NCBI GenBank assembly: GCA_022457065.1
Contig: JAJGBQ010000005.1
Coordinates: forward strand, 434,001-498,000
DNA length: 64,000 nt
Direction of reading: 5' to 3'
From: Curvularia sp. ZM96
Taxonomy: Eukaryota; Ascomycota; Dothideomycetes; Pleosporales; Pleosporaceae
Program-made: the position numbers and the translations under genes
In this document: one piece after another, positions 33,513-43,847 of the stretch
Layout of the letters: each line of letters opens with the position of its first letter
How positions within the stretch are numbered: the first letter of the stretch is position 1
The notes under the pieces: model-generated
What the model was told of the DNA's origin: nothing
The model's input: only the letters and a program-made list of their open reading frames with translations
Databases searched by the model: none

Positions 33513-34634
33513 AATAAATAAAAATAAAAAGGTGGGACTATACTGGCTGGTCCCGTCGTGTAACCCTTCCTGTACCGAACGCTGATACGGGCAGCGGAAC
33601 GGCGCGCGGCGCTGCAACAGAAAAATGATGCGGTCGTGGCCGTGCAGCGCAATGCGAGCCCTGGCCTGTCACGATTGACCAGGGGACTGTGGGCTTAGTG
33701 AGGCCCAGGTCTAGCGTGCGTCTTTGGAAACGTGCATGCTGCACTGTTGCTCCGTCGCTGCATACCGGAAAACGCGCCAGAAGGAGAGGGGGCATAGGGT
33801 TGCGTATAGCGCGCCTCATGACGCTGGGCTGGGAATTGAGGACTAGACCAAGCAGAATTGGCGTCTCGCGTAAGCACCATGGTGATTGAGCAGTCACGGA
33901 GATTATCGATTCCGCACGGCACTGTGATTTGGCTAGTCATGTCGGGCGTGAGTGCAAAAGCGTCACTTGTGCCGATTGTGGGATGTATGTATGTATATGT
34001 GAGTGCTGATGCTATACCGTGCAGTGTATGCTGCAGACACGACTGAGCCGTGAATGAGGGAGCGAAGAGAAGGAAAGGGGGGCGGCGAGGGACGCCTGGA
34101 ACGCCAATGCAGGCAGCCGAGGGGAGTTGATTCGCGCGAGGTTAGTTGCGAGGCCCGATATGGCAGACGACGAGCACAGAAGCGACGGGTCCTGTCATGG
34201 CTTGCTGCACATGGTAAATGGGGGGCAGAGTAGGGCCATGGTGGGCGCGTCCCATTCGCTGGAGTGGAGACATGGTACGGGATTCCGCGCAGCGCTCTTA
34301 CCGGTCCATTGGGCAGGCCAGGCCAATGCGAGACAGGACCGGGGCAGCGTAGAGTCGACGCATCCACACGTACAAAAAAGGGCCACCAGCGGCGTACGTA
34401 CTAGACGGCGATGATGCTGCGATTGTCATCGGCGAGGAAGCAGCCTTGCTGATGGTACCATGCGCCTGGTTTGGACATGATGATGCTTGTCATGCGGGCG
34501 ATTCCATCGGACGGCGGCGGTAGAGCGGCAGCAGCAGTAGCGAACGGCAGTGCAGGAGGAGATGTATGTATGTAGCGGCAGTAACGGCAGAGGATGGGCC
34601 AGCGCATGGCCGTCGATGTGGCTTGTCGGGTGTG

Positions 34635-34654
34635 GTGTAGTGTAGTGTAGTGTA
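34635..34654. repeat. (GTGTA)4 microsatellite
   Basis: Four perfect tandem copies of GTGTA. A related cluster of GTGCA words lies near 34,835-34,860. Confidence 0.85.
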
Positions 34655-34949
34655 CAGGATGAAGGGGGCAGGCCAGCGTGTTGGGCGGACAGGCGTGGTA
34701 CCGCGACTATGGTAACTGGAAGGGGCTAGGCCGGATTGGGCAGCTATGCCGCTCGCTCCTGCCGAATGGCATGGATAGGCCACCTAATTAATAGCTGGCC
34801 TGCTAATGGCCTACGGCGCGGATGGGCCCAAGACGTGCAGTGCAGCGCGGTGCAGTGCAGTCAAAGATGGGTGGAGCCGCCTCGGACTGCCTCTTGCATT
34901 CATGCCGGCACGCCTGCGTGTAGTCGACCAGCCCCAGCGTCAGCCCGTT

Positions 34950-35359
34950 TCGCTTTTAAATACGTCGCGCCGCCCTCTCGCTCTCGCCCTCGAGAAGGAG
35001 ATTGAGATCCCGGCGGCCCTGCTCACCTGCTGCTACCAGACCACCACGACCACTCGTCCTGCCTCGACCACTGCCACCGCCGGCCCCCATACAGACGACG
35101 CCCCGTCTCGCCCTCTCCCTCTCGCGCCCTCGCTGCCGCTCCCGCCGCTCGACATCGTCTCCGTCACCGCTCGTCACCGCAGCGACACGTGAAGCCAGAG
35201 TGTGCTTTCGTCCCATGATCAGCGCCCGCACCGCACCTCACAGCCCCAATCTCTGCAGCAGCAACTCACTAGCATCCGCCCCGGCCATCCGCGCCAACCC
35301 ACCGACAACCCGGCCATTCCCCCGCCCCTGAGGCTGCTCAGCGACCGCCGTTCGCTCCA
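34950..35359 (+). promoter_or_regulatory. Probable core promoter and 5' leader of laeA
   Basis: A TATA-like TTTTAAATAC at 34954-34963 is followed within about 20 bp by a pyrimidine-rich run (CGCCCTCTCGCTCTCGCCC), the usual context of fungal transcription starts. A C/T-rich leader then runs to the ATG at 35360. Assigned by sequence look only. Confidence 0.35.
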
Positions 35360-36814
35360 ATGCTCACGATGACATCGAATGGGTGAGTGTGCCGCTTCTC
35401 CCCGCTCTCTGTGCAACCCTCTCCGACCCCGGCGGCGGTGCGCCCTGCACTGGCCTAGCCAAGCGGCGCACTACCACTCTTCGCACCAGGCTAACACGTC
35501 CCCCTCCCCAGACTGCCCGTGCCCGCTCAGAACAGCAACTACATGGAAAATGGCCGATGGTATCATGGCTTCCGGAGAGGGCTGTACATGTACCCGTGCG
35601 ACGAGGTAGGCAGCCGCTCGCTCTACTCCCCCTCGTACCGCTTGCTGCGCTGACACGACACGCAGCCAGAAAAAGATCGCATGGACATCTACCACCAGTT
35701 CTTCGCCGTGGCACGGAGAGGCCAGCTGCACCAGGCGCCCGTGCCCACAGAGCCACACTCGCAGCCCCGCATCCTCGATGTAGGCTGTGGGACAGGCATC
35801 TGGGCAATTGACATGGCCGAGTAAGTTTGCGTTCCGCAGCTGGCAATTTGCGTCCCGCAAGGCTAACCATGAACGCACCAGCAAATACCTGAACGCAGAG
35901 GTACGGCCCACGCTCGAACTCACCGCCTCGATGCGCTGCGCCCGCAGACAGCTGACGTGACTTGCTGCAGGTTCTAGGCTTAGATCTGGTCAACATCCAA
36001 CCCGAAAAGTAGGCCACCCAAAACTGCATTGCCCCAGCGCGACACTGACGAATCCGCGCAGAATCCCCCCGAACCTGCGGTTCCGTGTACCACGCGATTA
36101 CGAGAGCCCGTGGACGCTCGGCGAGGATTCGTGGGATCTGATTCACCTGCGCATGGCTTGCGGCAGCGTGACGAGCTGGCCGGAGCTGTACCAGAAGATT
36201 TACGCGTATGCAGTGCTCTCCCAACCCTTATCGTCTCTCGTCACCATTGCTGACAGGGCGCCTTAGGCACCTCAAACCAGGCACCGGCTGGATCGAGCAC
36301 ATCGAAGTCGACATGGAGCCCCGCTGCGACGATTACACGCTTCCACCCGATAGCATGCTCCACAAGTGGTACGGCTGGCTGGCGGATGCCACACAACGGG
36401 CTTCGCGGCCCATCGCATACGAACATCGCACTCGGCAGCTGCTGCAGGCAGCCGGCTTCATCGACATACAAGAGACGGTGATTCGCGTTCCCTACAACAC
36501 ATGGCCCAATGATCCGCATCAAAAGGATATTGGCAGGTGGTACAACTTGGGCCTGACCGAGGGCCTGGAGGCGCTAACCTTTGCCCCTCTGACCAGAGTC
36601 TACCAGTGGGACCTCAACGCCCATGTCCGGCCCATTATCGAGGCCGTACGCAGAGAGCTCTGCAACCGGAAAATCCATGCGTACAACAACATGTAGGTGG
36701 CACCCCCTCCCGCTGCGTCGCACCAATTGTTTGTTTCATGTTACCCGCCTGATCTGATGCTGACGGTTTGTTTTCTGTAGCCATATCTGGACGGCCCGCC
36801 GCCCTCAGCAATAG
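35360..36814 (+). CDS. laeA: LaeA, global regulator of secondary metabolism
   Basis: Orthologue of Aspergillus LaeA / Cochliobolus Lae1, a nuclear SAM-methyltransferase-like partner of the velvet complex that controls secondary-metabolite clusters and development. Eight exons: 35360-35382, 35512-35605, 35666-35820, 35882-35900, 35971-36008, 36062-36205, 36267-36692 and 36781-36814; every junction keeps phase and the product is 310 aa. Landmarks: NGRWYHGFRRGLYMYPCDE (N-terminal signature), ILDVGCGTGIWAID (SAM motif I), EDSWDLIHLRMACGS, GWIEHIEVDMEPRCDD, DIGRWYNLGLTEGLEAL, and the C-terminal HAYNNIHIWTARR. Exon 4 is only 19 nt. The start could be 35360 or the ATG three codons later (MTSNG). Gene-poor DNA flanks it on both sides. 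No velvet gene is visible in this window. Confidence 0.95.
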
Positions 36815-37098
36815 AACCCGGGCCACGAAGCTTTGCAATGAGTCTGTTGATCGATACGGTGGCCAGCTGTGTTTGCACTGCACACACGGCGGGCGACACA
36901 GGCAACCCAGGCCAAGGATCCACTTTGCTGGATCCAACGTTCCGGAAGCCCTGCTAAGCGCTTGGATGCACCCGCGCCGTTACGCCTAGACCGTTTTTCC
37001 TTTTTTCCCTTTGCGCTCTTTGGATGTTGTGCATTCGGCGAAACATTCCTAGCGTCCCTTTGGCCGAAGGCGCCTGAAGCCGAGCCATTTGGAGCTGT

Positions 37099-37120
37099 GG
37101 AGCCTTGGAGCCTTGGAGCC
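37099..37120. repeat. Short tandem repeat of GGAGCCTT
   Basis: Two perfect 8-bp copies of GGAGCCTT plus a partial third (GGAGCC), about 285 bp after the laeA stop codon. Confidence 0.75.
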
Positions 37121-37171
37121 CATGGACAAACAAGAAAGGGGGTGGGGGAGTATCTTTTGTGCTCCTCTCGA

Positions 37172-37196
37172 CCTCTCTCTCTCTGTCTGTCTCTGT
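37172..37196. repeat. CT/CTGT simple repeat
   Basis: A run of CTCTCTCTCTCTGTCTGTCT downstream of laeA. Confidence 0.75.
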
Positions 37197-40100
37197 GCCT
37201 TTGGTCATGACATGATCACGAAGTGCGCAGTTTGTATGCATGAGTTTGCTATCTACCCCCAATGACGCAAAGTTGCGCATGGGAAAAACCGGCGTTCCTT
37301 TTTGTTTTGCGGCGACTACCCTCTCCGTCTGGCGTTTCGGCATGTCTAAGAATATTATGATACCTCGGTTTTCCTTGAGAAGAAAAATGCAGCAGTGGTA
37401 TTTGTGGAGCCCGGCCCGGCACAGTGGTTGCTACAGCGTGGTGTTTGTACGCGGGCGGCAACGGCTCGGCATGACGGCATGGGCGGCGGCTGCTGGGCCG
37501 GGGCCTGTTGGCTATGGCTTGCGTCTTGTATGATTTCATTCATGATTTTTGTTTCTTTTTTGGCCTCCCGTTCCTGGTGTGCTCGTTGACGAGCATTTTG
37601 ATTGTTTTAGCGAGCGACTGGGATGGCGGATGTCTCCGACATGTACATGGACGCAGGCAGTATACATATAATAGCTGCGATATAGCAACCCCACTTTGAA
37701 CTATGGACTGACTCTGAGCGTGGCAAACAAAGCGATAGTTGATATGTGTATGGGGTGATGAGGGCAACTAGAGAGGCATGCCACGCGTCGTTACCGAGTG
37801 GATGGGTGTTTCAGTAGGATAGAAGGCAGAGGGGTTGCGAAGAGTTGGGCGCGTATGGTTTCAGGTGTTGCAGGGCCGGCGTGGTTGAGGGCCAGGATGG
37901 CGGACCGATGCCATGGCATTGAGCGTGCAAGCGAGCTGCAAGACGGCAAAGACATGTCTAGGCAGCGCTGCACGATAGAGTTGACGTGTGTATGTGTATG
38001 TCTGTATGCATGTATGGAGTGAATTTACGTAGGTAAGCAACATGTCCGAGACGCGGGGCTGACTCGTGCACGACGTGAGCTGGACGAGTAGGTTTATCGA
38101 GACGAATAATGAATGGGGTGATGGACATATGATACAGGATACCTGGTTGGAGTAGTTGGAGTGCATGGCAGATAGGGACCCGGCCGGAGGGCTGTCAGGT
38201 CGTGGTGAAGTCGATTGCGGCGATCCGGCGCTGTGGGTCCGACGAGGCTTCTCCCGTAAGCCGCGCCCTTGCCTTCCCGCGCGAACGAAGGAACAGACAC
38301 ACACGTACTACACTGCTCTGTCTATCTTTGTCGACCAAGAGGATCCCGTCCATTTCAGCCACCCGGCCTGCTTCGCGCGCGCCTCGCCCCGTGTGCATAC
38401 ACCGTGTATGCACATGGAGACACCGACCCGAACACCCGCAGCCAGACACTCTGCGCTGCTCGAGCTGACCTGGGCGTCAATGCCGCAGCAGAGTTGCCTC
38501 AGGCGCCGCGCCCGCGAGAGTTGCTGGCAGAGGCACACAAGAGGCGCATGGGCCCCCCACCCGAGATTATCCGGGCCTTTTTCGGCACCGTCATGGCATG
38601 CCCACACGCCCACACAACACACCCACGCCCGCCCCCAGCCTGGCACACCAAAGTCAACGACACAGCTGGCCAGCGATCGACACGACCTTGTGCCCTGGGA
38701 ATTCTAGGCGACGCGTTGGCACCACGCCCGGTTGACATCGGCCGACCACTCCCACGGGCCTTCTGACCGCCACTTCTGCCACTTCTGCCAGCCCAGTCTG
38801 CCACAATGCCTCAACACCCGCTGCCTGTCCTTTGACACGACGGATGCCACCCTTGCGTTCCATTTCCTGCTCGCCTTCCTTTTGCGCTTCCCCAGGGCGC
38901 CGAATCACGTCGTGTCGTCAGGCACACCAGGGCCGCCTGCGTCGTCGGTCGCCAGTCAGCGTGGGCTGCCGCCCACCCGTCTCACTTACCAGCCGCAGGG
39001 TTCTGCCGCCTAGCAGCCCAGCTAAACGTGCCACTGTTCTGCCTGTCCAGCCGCCTGCCCTCTTTCCTTACCACGCTGCCGGATAAACTTTGTCCATCCA
39101 AGACATGCTTCCTGCGCCTGCTTCCACGCTCGCCACGCCCATCCATAGTAAGTCTACGCTACGTTCTCTTATTCCCGAGCCCATATGATGACAACGCTGG
39201 GGCCAGAAGAGTTCCTCTCCCCGACTGCACTGCCCTCGGCAGAGCTAGGGGATCGCAGGAACCATGCTTTCACAACCAGCAACCTAACATCTTCTCACCT
39301 TGCCTGATACCACCCTACTATAATACTCGGCTACACCACTAGCGCTGGAGCATCGTGTCGTACATGCCTGTAGACTAACAATTGGCCAGGATCCTCCGAA
39401 CCATCGCCACTACCAGCCACGCCATGGTCGGTTTACGAGCTTGTGGGGTTGACCCAACTGTTACCCAGCCCGTGCCTGAATCACGTAGCCTCTTGCTTGA
39501 ACTGAGCCTGACTGGCCACACCCCGACCTGGCGGCTGACACCACTTTCGCTTTGCCTTTGTCTGCCCAAGACGGCTCTCTCAAGCCCCGGAATTAATACC
39601 CCTCCCAGTATAGCCGATGCTCATGCTTTCGCCAATCACGCCCACATGTCTTGCCCTTTACCAATGCTGTCGAAACAATGATGCGTGTGCTTGGTGATCT
39701 TCCAAACTTACCTGCTCTTGGGTATCTTCTAGTCTCTGCCATTCTGCCTTGTCTTTGCCGATCCTCATCCGTATTTCCCTTCCACATGCTACCACTACAC
39801 ACTAGACTAGTTTCCTGCATTGCGTGCTATCACATGTTCTGCAGAAACCTAAACTCTCTTCATCGGCATTTCTCTTAGCTTTTCCCTCACGACCAGGGTC
39901 CAGGGTTACATATGACATGACAAAAACAGTTCGGGTCCCGAGGCTGCGTCTCCTGGTGTTGCAGGCATATTCCCTCTTTGCTAGCTTCTGGGCTAGGACA
40001 CAATTTGTAAATGTCGGTCCTTCTAGCTTGACGTCAAAGTAGGGTACGCTAGTACTCGCTCTTGCTTGTACGTATCAAATACGTGTTGCAGATTTTGGAC

Positions 40101-40439
40101 GTTTTAGACTTGCACTTGCGCTACATGCAGTTCACATCTATAGACAATGCCACGTGACCCCGTACTCGCAGTTGCACATCAACAGCAAGCTGGTACCAAG
40201 GGAATCTGCTCCTTGCCCTGTGGCCTCATGCTACAGGTAAGAGCCACAGGACTGCCGTGCAAAACAGACAAGAGCAAGTCCATCATGACCAAATAAATTC
40301 TGCCCAGGCAGCCTTCTTCATCATCTCAATAAACTCCATTGTTTGCATCAGCTTCCACAACATCCAGCCTTTAGCTCTCGATACCCACTTCTCTGCTCAT
40401 CACCACTTGTTCTATCAATACTGCCTTCTGAACGACACC

Positions 40440-41222
40440 ATGGGTGTCCACATCTTTGCACCTCACTCTCAAACGTCCAAGGACCCAGAGGCCACAACCC
40501 ATCATGATCGACGACACCTTTTTCGTCAACTCGCAGAGCTGACATTTCACTTGTTGCATCTTATCTCCGCCATTGTCGTCTTGGCCATCTCAGTCTATTT
40601 CATTTATGAATACCACCGAGGAGCTTTTGCAGCACCGTTCTGGGCCGCGCTGGTAAGACCTATCTTGCTCCAACCAACATGTCTTGTTTCGTACATAAAT
40701 TGATTCTTTGCCTAGGCCGTCATGGACATCCTCGTTTGCATCTATGCCTTGTTCCGCACCTTGTTTCGGCACCTTGCCGGCGGCGTCGCCCCTGCCATGT
40801 TCACCCTTGCTGGTCTCTGGCTCGCCGCGCTCGTACTCGCCCTGAAAGACTATTTCGACAGCACCTGTCGCTATTCTAGCCCCAGCCGCTTCGATGAATG
40901 CAGCATCAGAAGTGCACATATTGCTTTCTCACTCCTGGCTTTGTGAGCAGTCCCTTGCTTTAGACGTAGACCGGGCTAATGACTGGGTAGTTTGACGAGC
41001 ATCATCACCATGATTATGGAGATTTTGCGGTGGAGGCACAATCGTCTGTCCACGCTGGTCGACGACAAGGCGAGTCAGACGTCGGGTCCTGTGACTGCTA
41101 CTACAACACCGTTTCCGGTACAGACAACTACATCGGCTCGAAGGGCCTCACTGCCCCAGAACACACCTTTCCCTGCTCAGACAATATCCTTGCCTCCTCA
41201 GAACACACCGTTTCCTGCTTGA
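40440..41222 (+). CDS. Four-span membrane protein (MARVEL-like), unassigned
   Basis: 223 aa from exons 40440-40652, 40716-40942 and 40991-41222 (introns 63 and 48 nt). Four hydrophobic segments are visible: FHLLHLISAIVVLAISVYFI, WAALAVMDILVCIYALF, PAMFTLAGLWLAALVLAL and AHIAFSLLAFLTSIITMIM. The loop between the third and fourth contains a pair of cysteines (DSTCRYSSPSRFDECSIRSA). This topology, and the short spacing of the fourth helix after the Cys-containing loop, resemble fungal MARVEL-domain proteins. The cytosolic tail is S/T/P-rich with a repeated QNTPFPAQ motif. Its function is not known. Confidence 0.75.
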
Positions 41223-41825
41223 GCGCTTCAAAGCCCCCGGCTATGTACGTCGACGAGTACAGATGAGTGGGGTGTTGGGTATTAGAGAGACTTGGTTGTG
41301 GTGTTTATGTGGAGATTGAAGGCTGACTTGACATGGAATGATTGAGCCCCTAGATTGCTGCTACCGTTTCCTTTTGCATTTTCTTCTTGTTGTTTCCCTC
41401 CTTCTTACGATGCCTTCACGGGTAAACGTATACGGTACTTCAGCAACGCGTTGTCATTCGCATGTTTTCTAGATTCTGTTCCAATTCATCTCCTCCTTTC
41501 CCTGTTCTTGCAATGCTTCTGCCTCTTCAATCTTACATGCCGAGCTACATTTTCTTTTGGACAGTTCTTGCACCTGTAGGCCTTCTGCGAGCATCTCCAT
41601 TCTCACACTCCATACACAGTCATCGTACGCCAATGTGTAGGTGAAATGGTTCGAAAATCAAGACATCCATGAAAGGATGTCTTCATGGTAAAAGACAACT
41701 GAAGGAAGAAAGCAGATATCGCCAGTGCTTAGGAAGATGCTTCTGAAAGATTCAAGAAGCAGATATTCAGTGCTACAGACCCTAAAAGCCCAGACTTCAG
41801 CGCGGTATATACCTTGCAACCAACA
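41223..41825. other. Intergenic region between convergent genes
   Basis: 3' flanks of the membrane-protein gene and of the AtuA-like relic. No gene seen. Confidence 0.4.
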
Positions 41826-43203
41826 TCAGATGCGGCCGCGATCCAAAAACTTCTTGGGCAGGTCCACTGTCTTTGCACGCATATACTCGAGTGTATCTGC
41901 AAAACGTCAGTTCAACAAAAAAAAAAAAGACCGGGACACCACCAGAATCCCTCATTCACCAGTACTTACTTTTTCCTAGCGTATCCAACTCCGAACTAGC
42001 ATTGTACCCGCGATCCAGTTGATCATGCAACAAGAAGTGCACCGCGCGAATCCCCTTAATCTCAACCCGATCAATCGCCTTGCCCTTATACTCCTCGGGC
42101 CCAAGCAACTGCTTGACCCGCTCCACTGTCATAAACGAGCGCAACCAATCCCACTCGTCGTCGTGGCGGACAAAAAAAATCCACAGTTGCAATCCGATGC
42201 CTTGTCGCCCGAGCGGCCGGCTACGATGTAGCCCAGCGGCGCGCGCACCGTCTCCCCAAAAGTTGCGAGATCGACTGGCGACTCCGTCTCGTACAAGGCC
42301 TGCTGGCGTGGGTACTCTTTCGTTATCTTGGGCGGACTCAGCGGCGTAACAGCATTGTCGCCGAATAAATAGTGCACACGAAGCGGCAGCTGGTCCTGCG
42401 GTAAGAGCGCAACCCAGTACTCGTAGTACGGCTTTGGTGCGACTTGCCGCAGGTCATTGGTTAGTGAGAGGCCCGGTGCACATTGCAGGAAGACTTCGAG
42501 ACACCAGCGGTTGAAGCCGTTGGGGATGTCCGGGCGCACGAGTTCTGGGTCAGCGGACTGGGCGAAGACGCGGAAGTCGACGGTTGCGGCGTCTTGGTTG
42601 CGAGCGTCGATTGGGGCGGTGCCGATGGCGTGGAAGCGGAGGGTGGTGAAGCGGTGGATGTTTTCGCCCATGACTGGGTGGTTGTGAGTCTGGTGATTTA
42701 GATGGAGGGAAGTGATACACGTACCGTATCGAATCTGGTCTTCGGTAACTTTACACTTTTCCTCAATGTCAAGACCACACATGTACATGTGCCATTCGCA
42801 CTGCCAGCCTGCTGGCGCAGTGATGCCGACTTTCGTCGTAGGCGGCGGAGGCAACCCCTTAACACCCGTAACACGAACTCGGTCCTCGCCAATTTGCTCC
42901 ATTTGGACATTTGTTAGGTCGGCCGTGACATCGCAATTGTAGTACAGCGGTTCCTGGATCTCGTAAAGCAGATGCGAAGCACATGATCCCACCGTTACGC
43001 ATCCTATCTCTTCTCGTCAACATTCCAATATTATTAGAGGCAATAGTACAATACTCACTCCTACTATCCTTCTCCTTTGCAGTATTAAAACTCCCATCAT
43101 ACTCGACCTCTGCAATCGGAAACCCCATATTCACATGTTTCCCCGTCTTGATCAAATCTTTAAACATGGAATAATGCCCTCCACAGCAAGAAGTAATCGG
43201 CAT
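41826..43203 (-). pseudogene. AtuA-like (DUF1446) protein, 5'-truncated and frameshifted
   Basis: The C-terminal part of an acyclic-terpene-utilisation AtuA-like protein is readable: HVNMGFPIAEVEYDGS, then after a 55-nt intron (43058-43004) CVTVGSCASHLLYEIQEPLY, RVTGVKGLPPPPTTKVGIT, a 51-nt in-frame intron (42724-42674), the NQDAATVDFR block, KPYYEYWVALLPQ, RAPLGYIVAGRSGDKASDCN, RHDDEWDWLRSF, and, after a 73-nt intron (41969-41897), a normal C-terminus ending FLDRGRI. Two defects are seen. The first 200 or so residues of the family are missing upstream of about 43203. A run of eight T on the coding strand (42179-42172) throws GFF out of frame with VRHDDEW. The T run could be a sequencing error; the missing N-terminus cannot. 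Confidence 0.75.
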
Positions 43204-43847
43204 GAAGGGGGATGAATATGAGTGAGCAATGACTATATCACTATGTATGTAGGAGGTCTTGATAATTATATACATGGTTGACTGGAATCTTTGACGGACG
43301 CAAGGCAATTCGTACCTATCTTGGACATTATTACGTTGAAGACTAGCCAATACTAGATGATGATCTTGCGTTCTACGACGTCCCTTCTACCCGCCTCAGA
43401 ATGCATTGCGGATAATAGTTCACGGGAGAAGACGATTTCCTGCATATGGTTCGGGCGGGATTGCGGGGAAGAGGGAGGATACTGAACTTAACACTTATGT
43501 CAGGAGACAGTTTTTTTTCTTCTTTTTTGGAATGCTGAGCCAGCTAGCGGTTTTAACATAAACGAGATCAAGAAATATACCAATTTAAATTGTTGGGTGC
43601 GTTTTTCTGTAGCAAAACATGCTGAAACATGGTGGGTAGAAGTAAAGAAGGTAAGAAAGTTTTGTGGTGTAAGACCATGAAGTGTAAACACGAGTCATGC
43701 TCGTATTCGTTCACAATCAGCACGAGTCAATTCCATCAGGCCATTCATCCCAGTTTGGCAATGCATGTGATTGACCTTGGACGTCTCGATCAAAAATCCT
43801 CACATATATTTACACAAACACATGAAAAACACTGAATTCCCTCTTCA
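43204..43847. other. Non-coding stretch where the AtuA N-terminus should be
   Basis: No AtuA-like sequence and no other domain can be read here on either strand. It lies between the truncated gene and the 3' end of the permease gene. Confidence 0.45.

Larger units (their letters stand above)
30059..35359. other. 5.3-kb gene-poor region upstream of laeA
   Basis: No frame in this stretch has a recognisable domain, and the longer ones use non-ATG starts or are mirrored on the opposite strand in GC-rich sequence. It contains simple repeats (33490-33512, 34635-34654) and, at its right end, the pyrimidine-rich leader of laeA. A long regulatory region, unannotated transcripts or decayed repeats could account for it; I cannot tell which. 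Confidence 0.45.
36815..40439. other. 3.6-kb gene-poor region downstream of laeA
   Basis: No recognisable protein domain. Microsatellites occur at 37099-37120 and 37172-37196. From about 38.7 kb to 40.4 kb the plus strand is pyrimidine-rich and resembles a very long leader of the membrane-protein gene at 40440. One possible spliced short ORF (39105-39147 joined to 39390-39505) is discussed as a finding. Confidence 0.4.

Noticed and set aside
35360..36814. Velvet-complex partner genes near laeA
   Set aside because: No VeA, VelB or other velvet-domain sequence could be read in the window; the large protein at 18480 does not show velvet motifs.
38156..38766. Open frames of 165-183 codons downstream of laeA
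   Set aside because: Mutually overlapping on both strands in GC-rich DNA, R/P/H-rich composition, no splice or domain support.
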